From Evernia prunastri (Eukaryota > Ascomycota > Lecanoromycetes > Lecanorales > Parmeliaceae): a DNA stretch of 64,000 bases. Under the pieces are notes generated by a model that was not told the origin of the DNA, ran no database searches, and saw only the letters and a list, made by a program, of their open reading frames with translations. Both the position numbers and the translations under genes were made by a program. The DNA is taken from positions 1-64,000 of the forward strand of contig NKYR01000151.1 of assembly GCA_003184365.1 (NCBI GenBank). Reading direction: 5' to 3'. Positions 57,512 to 64,000 of this stretch are shown piece by piece. Positions within the stretch are counted from its first letter, which is position 1; the number at the start of each line of letters is the position of its first letter.

Positions 57512-58314
57512 CTACTTGTCCCCACCTCCAGCCATAGCCAACACGGCCACTCCAAGCAGCACCCACCAATACCTGTCACGCATCGCCTGAATCAGCACCG
57601 AAATCCCCACAGCAGATCCCACAACACAGGCACATGAAAAAGAAAAAGGAGGGGAAAAAGCACTCACTTCTGCAACATCGTCTTCTCCACCACCTCCTCC
57701 CCTTCCCCCTCCGTCCCCGCAACGGCCGCACCCGCCGCGGCCCCCTTCCCTTTCGCCGGCCTGTCAAACACCACCCCCGGCGGCGCCTTCGCAGTCAGCA
57801 CGTCGAAATCCCCCCTGCCGTCGTCCCCTCCGCTCGCCCCCTTCCGCTTCCCCCCCACCCCCGCCGCCGCCGCCGCTGAACCCTTCGGCAAAAACGCGCG
57901 CCAACTCGCCGCCACGACCTCCCCGTTCGTATCGAGCACCACCCGGAAGCGGCCCTTGAACGGGGCGTGGAGCCCCCGTGTCGCCGTGACGCTGCTGCTG
58001 TACTTGTCCCCTTCTCCGGTTCCGCCGCCGGGGTACACGGCCACGCCGGTCAGGGCGTCGGCGTCGGAGGTGTTGGCGGGCGGGGTGAAGGAGTGGAGGG
58101 TGGCGTGGTGCGGGGGGTGGGTGGAGTAGGTTAGGAGGGCGAGGGGGTGGGGGTGCGGTGAGGAGGAGGGGGCCGGGGCGAGGGGGAGGTAGTGGAGGGT
58201 TGCGGTTTGGAGGGAGGGGGGGGTGGATGTGGATGTGGTGGTCGTGGTGGTCGTGGCGAGGAGGGTGGTGGGGAGGGCGAGGAGGTGGAGGAGGAGGACG
58301 GTTAGGGAGGGCAT
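57512..58314 (-). CDS. EMC10: ER membrane complex subunit 10
   Basis: Model (minus): exon 1 58314-57668, intron 57573-57666 (94 nt), exon 2 57572-57512; 235 aa. EMC10 is a lumenal subunit of the ER membrane protein complex, which inserts tail-anchored and multipass membrane proteins. Evidence: an N-terminal signal peptide (PSLTVLLLHLLALPTTLLA), a lumenal beta-sandwich region (GLHAPFKGRFRVVLDTNGEVVAASW) and a single C-terminal transmembrane helix reached only after splicing (LQKYWWVLLGVAVLAMAGGG), which is the family signature. The coding DNA is very GC-rich with alanine/glycine/proline runs, unlike the neighbouring VIP1 gene. Confidence 0.88.
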
Positions 58315-58862
58315 TGCGTTGGTTGGGTGTTTTGGGGAGGGATGAGGGGAGGGTCGTTTGCTTGGTGGTTCGATATATCTTGACGGAGGATTGGATAGGG
58401 CTGCATGACTAGGCTACTCTATCGGTCCAACGTCGGGTGGCGTTTGTCCGCCCCTCGGCCGTAGTTTACTACTATACCTTAGTCCACAGTCAATATTTTG
58501 GCAATGTTTTGGCCTGCCACCATTCTAGATTCTACCTTTAGACCTGAGTACCTTAGGTCCCAACGAGGCGGTTCAATCACAGAAGCTGCTTGTCCGCTCC
58601 GGTTATGTAGACTCTTTAAAAACGTCGTCGACAACTCATCTACCCGTGACTTATGACTGAGGCTCTCGCTTTTGAACCTAATTGCAGTACTCGTACAGTC
58701 AAGAGTGAGGAAACTAAGTATCCTAGAGTACCGCAATGCGCGATCATGAACGTTTGGACTACAGCGTGAGCTGCCTGACGGTGGGACAACCAGAAGCTCG
58801 TCATAAATAGCATTAGCTATTGAGGACACCTTCACAGGTGCTCCTTCTGGGACATAGACTCT
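58315..58862. other. Intergenic region
   Basis: This 548-bp stretch between EMC10 (5' side) and the phosphate transporter (3' side) contains a minus-strand open frame (58479-58835) without domains. No gene is supported. Confidence 0.45.
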
Positions 58863-60748
58863 TCAGAAAGGATCAGGATCTGTGACAGTGTTGGTTCGAG
58901 CAGAGCGCCTTCCTTCTGCAAGCTGTTCCAGTGTTTTACTCTTGCCACATGAGTCTTGTAACTCCGGAATCCACAACCAAGACACAAGAGCTCCAAGAAA
59001 CATTGGAATAGCGAAGACCATCAAAACATAACTCAGCCACCGTGAGGGTGCGCTGAGCGGCGTGATATTGGTCTGACCCTCGCCGAATGTGACAAAGACC
59101 AAGAATATCGATGCCAGAAGGGATCCAACTTTCCCAGTAGCCGCAGAAATACCGTGACAGCTCGCTCGATATTTTGTTGGGAAGAGTTCCGCTGGGAGAA
59201 GGAACGTCAGTGGACCAGTCCCAAAGGCATGGGATAATTTCACCAGGGCAAACAGTAGTACGTTAACACCCCAGCTCTGTGTTCCTATGGTTTTCAAGAG
59301 CGTTATACCGGTAATGACGAGCAGTATACCAGTGACCAAGAACGTGACCCAGTTCAGCATTTTCCGGTTGAGGCGAGTAATGAACAAGATAAGTAGCATA
59401 CTACCTGTGCAGGAAGGTATAGCAGTGATGACCAATCGATGAACGCTATTTCCTAGAAAGATGGCGAAAATACTGGCATTTGGATTTACGGTGTTTGAGT
59501 CCCAAGTTTTTGGGTCCTTGACAACGACTGTAGGACCATACCATAACTTTGAAAGCGTTGGAGCTTCGTTCAAGCCAAGGGTAAATGTTGCAAAGTCCAG
59601 GAAGAACCAGCCAAGCGAGGTCGCCAGCAGAGTCCGCCAATTACCTTCGATCCAGAAGTACTGTCGGATTGTGAGACTTGTTGGGTCTCTGCCTAGATCA
59701 TGCCTGTTGGTGATCCGGGGGCTAGCGACATCCTGCTCCTCATTGGACGTAGAATTTTGGATGTTTACTGCCGGGTTCGACTGATCTATGATATCTGGTC
59801 CAAAGCTCAACCCTTTGAGTCTATCTGTCTCCTCAGAAGCCTTGAAAGGGTCGTTCAGGACGTCGAGCGTGTATCTTGGACTCTCAGGAATAGTAAATCG
59901 CAAAATGGCCGTGAAAAGAGCTGGGATAAGCGCTAACCCTACAACCCAACGCCAGATCTTATCAACAGCTCCTGCAGACCCCCCCGGATGTTCTGAATCC
60001 CCGGGGTACCGCATCTGCACCACTCTTGTTGCCGTGAGTGATACTATCGCCCCCGCCGCGATGCCAAAAGCCTGCATAGCAAAAACCGTTGCTAATATTC
60101 GAGGACGCTTGAAAGTCGGTGCAAATTCAGACGCGATAACTGCACTTAAAGGATACTCTCCTCCAATTCCGACGCCTGATAAGAATCTCCAGAACAAGAG
60201 CCATGACTGAATGTTCATCGATCCAATAGAGTCATAGTCAATGGACCCAGAATTTACACCGTTGGGTTGCTCAAGCGGGATGTATCCCGTCGAGCTCATC
60301 ACTACACCCATCGTGCCTGCCATCAAGACAACGAGTTCCGAGCCATACATCCTCCGGCGTCCGAAGATGTCGGCACAGAGTCCGAAAGCGACCATGCCGA
60401 CCACGCATCCGGCTGTGGTAGCATTGTTGAAAGCCGTCTCATGCGAGGATTGTGTTGCGTCGTGCCAATAGACGAAGCCCAGCATTGGCAAAACGGTATT
60501 GGAGGTGAACAGGATGTACGAGCCCGTGAAGAAGCCCACTACAGGCGAGTGGCGTCAGCAGGGGTCTTTTGTCTTCTATCTAAATGCATCTACGTACAAC
60601 CTGCCACCAAGGTGACTGAGAAAGTATTCGACCCGAGTTCGAGAGCCTGGTAGGTCAGCTTCCTACCCTGACTTCTACTGCCTTCCCGTTTGAGGACGGT
60701 GTCATCGACAAACCATCGCGGCCTCCATGGGAAACGAGGTAAGTGCAT
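58863..60748 (-). CDS. Inorganic phosphate:H+ symporter (PHO84-like MFS)
   Basis: Model (minus): exon 1 60748-60601, intron 60539-60600 (62 nt), exon 2 60538-58863; 607 aa. Plasma-membrane MFS transporter of the phosphate:H+ symporter family. Twelve hydrophobic segments are visible. Family signatures: FFTGSYILFTSNTVLPMLGF in TM1, CADIFGRRRMYG after TM2, SGVGIGGEYPLSAVIASEF in TM4, and LPAELFPTKYRASCHGISAATGK in TM10. A hydrophilic central loop of about 90 residues separates the halves. Length fits PHO84-type proteins. TM4 GGEYPLS is the hallmark of phosphate specificity. Exon 1 adds the N-terminal half of TM1, so the ATG at 60748 is well supported. VIP1, two genes away, makes the inositol pyrophosphates that signal phosphate status, but no operon-like linkage is implied. 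Confidence 0.92.
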
Positions 60749-61901
60749 GGTGGACATCAGTCGAGGTTGTCGGACGAGTTTGAAACCGTTCGGGCAGAGG
60801 CAAGATACTTGTTCAATGGCCAGCGAAGTTGTAGCGCAAGCCTGGTGTCCACCTCATAGGTTTCGGGGCGAAGCACGAGCGAGGCTGCGGCAGGCATGCA
60901 CCCGGTCATGCACACAGCGGACAGACCCACCACGCGATTAATGGACTAGATAGTAGACTGCCTTGCGAGCAGCCTGGTCTGTAGTCGCCAGATATGCAGT
61001 TTCTGCCTTTCCCAGTGCGTGCGATATCAATTCCATCCCACCAATTCGAGGAAAGCCAATCCAATCAATTGTTTACACTAGCGCCGCACACATCGACAGA
61101 TTCTTCGACGCGTTTGTAATGATACCAAAAATTTAAGCACGAGTCAATCACAAGAAGAAAAAGTGAGAATTGGATACTGTGAAACAATGAACTTGGATAC
61201 TCTAGGGTAATGGGCATATAAATGACGGGTGATCATCGAACACAAAGGACGCTTATCATGCATGCACCTTGTGGTGGCTTGGAGTAGGTTTAGGCGCTCA
61301 GGCCCCCCAAGAAACCGACTGCTGGAGAGTACCTTACTCAATATGTTGTACAACCCACACCACCATGCGGGTTATAGCACCTGATCGTGGCCCCACTAGC
61401 CGCTTCGTCACACTATCAACCATCATCTTCTCCCATACGTCCTCGGTGCACGTCCATTCAGCCGATAGCCACCAATAAATGCTGCGGCTTTCGCGCTCGC
61501 AGATGTTGAAAGGCTTGGCCAACTCCGCCTTGTTCTAAGGTCGAGACTTCGTCTCTAATCCACGTGCAACATAAGTCCACTCCAGACCGGCTGATAAGTA
61601 GGAAGCCATGGAAAACAATAGTCAGCAGTTGGAATGCTTGTATCATTGTAATCGGCTGTGGGCTGAAAGAGCGTGGGCCACTAGTAAGTACACTACCAAA
61701 TGCATGGCGTATTACCTAGCTAAGCCACTCTCAAATGCTTCCTTGCGGGATCACCTATGTAGATGAAAGGGTGCAGCTCTTGTTAATAAGCGGTAGCCAT
61801 TCTGAGGGACTGAGGCAGCTTAGGCGACATTCACATGCTGACATGGTGAAAGGCAGAACGCCAACAACTCAGTCGCGGACTATCTTTCGAGCTCGCCCCT
61901 C
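60749..61901. other. Interval between divergent transporter and STAND-type genes
   Basis: About 1.15 kb including both promoters. No repeat, RNA or further gene is supported. Confidence 0.5.
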
Positions 61902-64000
61902 ATGGCGTTTGGATGGTCGCCTACCGACATTGCGAATATTGTAAAACTTTGCTACGAGATCTACAGATTCTGCAGCACGGAACCCGCCAAGCTTCAAGGC
62001 CTCTCCAACAGACTCGACAGTATAGTACGAAAATTGGAGCGACTTTCGGACATTCTCGATACATGCGGTTTGGGGACTTGGAAGCATGCACCTGCATTGG
62101 AGCAACACCTGCTTGATGCTAGAGCAAATCTGGAGCCTCTGTTATTCGCGACCAACGGAGCCACCGCTGCCCGATCCAGAGCAAAGGGACTGTTTCGACT
62201 AGGTCTGCCGGCAAACCAGGATAAGCTGAGGTGCATTGAGAGAGATCTTGATGTGGATGAACGAGCAATCGATGATATCAAAATTGATCTGATCCTGTAA
62301 GTCTGAACGAGACATTTAGATATTAGAATCACTGTACTGAAGCAGTCACAGTGAATGCTCGTTAAGGAATATGCGAAATAGCAATGAGCTTCAGCAAGGT
62401 CTCCTTGATCCCCGGCCTCCATCAAAGCACACAGATGAAACATTCCCTTTGGAAGACGAGATCCTACCGGTCCCGGTCGTCACATCCACTGTCCCGCTCG
62501 GCTTAGAAGCTGTGGGTTCCAGGATTACATCGACGACTGTTTCAAATACAAGCAACGCTCTGATGTTGGCCATGAGGCTGAGATCTCGGCCTAGCTTTGA
62601 GGCCGAAGCGGTCACTATCAGCGATGTTGAGCCGGAAGGCAGCTTGCAGAAGATTCAGATGGCGGATGACTTCATTGCCGATTTTGTTTCGCTCGCTGAA
62701 GAGACAGAACTATATTCCCAGGATGCTGATCCTACACAAAATCTTCAGCAACTAACGGAAATCACTGAACGGGCGACACATTTCCAACTTGCGTTGCATT
62801 CTTCAAGTGCTTACTCGAGCACTAGCACAGCACAGCACCCAATTTCTACGTCTGTTGGCATAAGTCCTGGTTCTTTCGGGAGGGAATTTTTTGGCCACTC
62901 ATCTTCAACGAGTGACGACACTAGCATGCGAATGTGGGCTTCCGATCACATTCAGAGTGGTCAATCAGCATCCTCTCACACTTCGGCAAAAGGACATCCC
63001 GTAACGTCCAGCAGTCAATCAGATGGGAGACCATCCAATCATTCATCACTGCAAGACCGCTCAAGAGATGACAGTACCATCTTTCGAATGAGCAAGGCCT
63101 CCATGGCTGACCCTGTCATACAGTTAAATAATGAACCCTCTATCAAAGATCAAATTAATCTCCGTGGACGATCAATGGTCAGTCTCACCATGCATCCCAA
63201 AGCCTCATGGTGTTGTTCATTCGAATTTGAAGTTTCCGAAGGATCAGTGCTGCTGAAAGTCGTTCCTACGGACGGACCCTCCTGTAACTCTGACGCAGTA
63301 ATTGCATCTGGGGCGCTTCTTCCCCCATTGAACTCTTTGTCTAGAAGGTCGCAATCTATCATCTACGGTACACAAACCATGTTACCTCGATCATTTCAAC
63401 ATCGTTTCCAGGCCCGTGATCGCCCGATTCCCCACTTCCTGCATCCAGACGTCGAAGGTCCGACGGAAGAACCCGACGCACCATATACTATCACTTTCAC
63501 AGAGCGCCAGTACATCCTCGCGGAAGGTACGTCCGAAGGGCCGCGCTGGACGACCTCGCTCGTGTACATATTTCACGAAAAACAAGACCAGATCACGTTG
63601 CGTGAAATGATCTTTGGCAAGAAACTCCTCATGAGTGCCGGCAGCAACAAAGTATATTACGACGGTCAGGAGATCGCGCATATGTCTGCAATTGCACTGT
63701 GGTTGGATGCTGAATCTGATACTAAGACTAAGTCGATGACCTTCTTCCCCAATCTCACCTATAAGAAGGCGACGCCGAAAGACATGGAGCTCAAAATCCA
63801 CGGCCTCTGGGACCCGGACAAGGCTTCTCGAAATCCACACGTGCTTGCTGTTGCCGCTGAGTCGATGCCTAGAGATGACGATGGTTTGAACGGGTCCGCC
63901 AGACCTGTCAGGCAGTCAAACGTCCAATCGGGAGGCACGTTCTTGAGCAAAGCTTCTTCGACTGCCTCACAAAAGTGGAAGAAGCTTGGCATGCTGAAAT
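61902..64000 (+). CDS. Fungal N-terminal (STAND-type) domain protein, partial
   Basis: Model: exon 1 61902-62296, intron 62297-62366 (70 nt), exon 2 62367 to the window end with no stop; at least 676 aa. The start MAFGWSPTDIANIVKLCYEIYRF and the helical LQGLSNRLDSIVRKLERLSDIL are the signature of the fungal N-terminal domain found at the head of many STAND/NLR-like and uncharacterised Pezizomycotina proteins. A long Ser/Thr-rich disordered stretch follows (about residues 150-400). The last part is folded: YTITFTERQYILAEG, VYIFHEKQDQITLREMIFGK and KVYYDGQEIAHMSAIALW, a beta-rich domain. No NTPase motif lies within the part seen. Whether one follows cannot be told because the gene runs out of the window. 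Confidence 0.8.

Noticed and set aside
58479..58835. 119-codon minus-strand open frame downstream of the phosphate transporter
   Set aside because: No domain, no start context, and no link to either neighbour by splicing.
1..64000. tRNA, rRNA or CRISPR elements
   Set aside because: I looked for tRNA B-box-like sequences, rRNA stretches and regularly spaced short repeats with unique spacers, and found none that hold up.

Overview
The window is nuclear DNA of a filamentous ascomycete, most likely a Dothideomycete or a close relative. The evidence is short (37-163 nt) GT-AG introns with CTAAC/CTGAC-type branch sites, compact genes on both strands, Pezizomycotina-type families (DUF6594, DUF7708, NLR-like proteins with an esterase head, QutG-like IMPase, 2EXR/F-box-like proteins), and fungal housekeeping genes (UTP21, VIP1, EMC10, a PHO84-like transporter). 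All gene models were assembled by eye from the six-frame reading plus splice sites that keep the frame. No transcript or database evidence was available. No tRNA, rRNA or CRISPR array was seen.

Layout. 1-2.9 kb is a stack of different tandem-repeat arrays without genes. 2.97-4.55 kb is an SRA-YDG (methylcytosine reader type) gene whose 5' part is a tandem array of equal-sized exon-intron units. 5.3-6.5 kb encodes a repeat-rich, low-complexity protein. 6.5-10.6 kb is a gene desert with G-rich and C-rich low-complexity tracts. 10.6-13.3 kb (minus) is a DUF7025-type AAA+ ATPase. 14.2-16.4 kb is a STAND-like DUF7708 protein lacking a recognisable P-loop. 17.5-18.9 kb is an orthodox aquaporin flanked by two copies of a foldback MITE with TA target sites. 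21.7-25.7 kb is a complete esterase/NB-ARC/TPR NLR-like gene. 27.5-31.0 kb (minus) is an F-box-like gene broken by a 511-bp hAT-like MITE with a perfect 8-bp target duplication. 31.35-32.3 kb is a frameshifted 2EXR/F-box-like gene. 32.8-33.9 kb is an inositol-monophosphatase family enzyme. 34.9-36.3 kb is a DUF6594 membrane protein. 37.4-38.3 kb is a 127-bp minisatellite.

From 39 kb on, the window becomes a dense block of mainly conserved genes: ROG1-like lipase, diacylglycerol/sphingoid-base kinase-like protein, a small single-pass membrane protein, an Asteroid/XPG-like nuclease, UTP21, VIP1, EMC10 and a phosphate:H+ symporter. The window ends inside a gene for a fungal STAND-type N-terminal domain protein.

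The first 38 kb therefore looks like an accessory compartment (repeats, MITEs, broken genes, NLR-like genes) and the last 26 kb like a mostly core compartment. The lipase, lipid kinase, VIP1 and phosphate transporter share phospholipid/inositol-phosphate/phosphate themes, but nothing in the sequence shows they are co-regulated.
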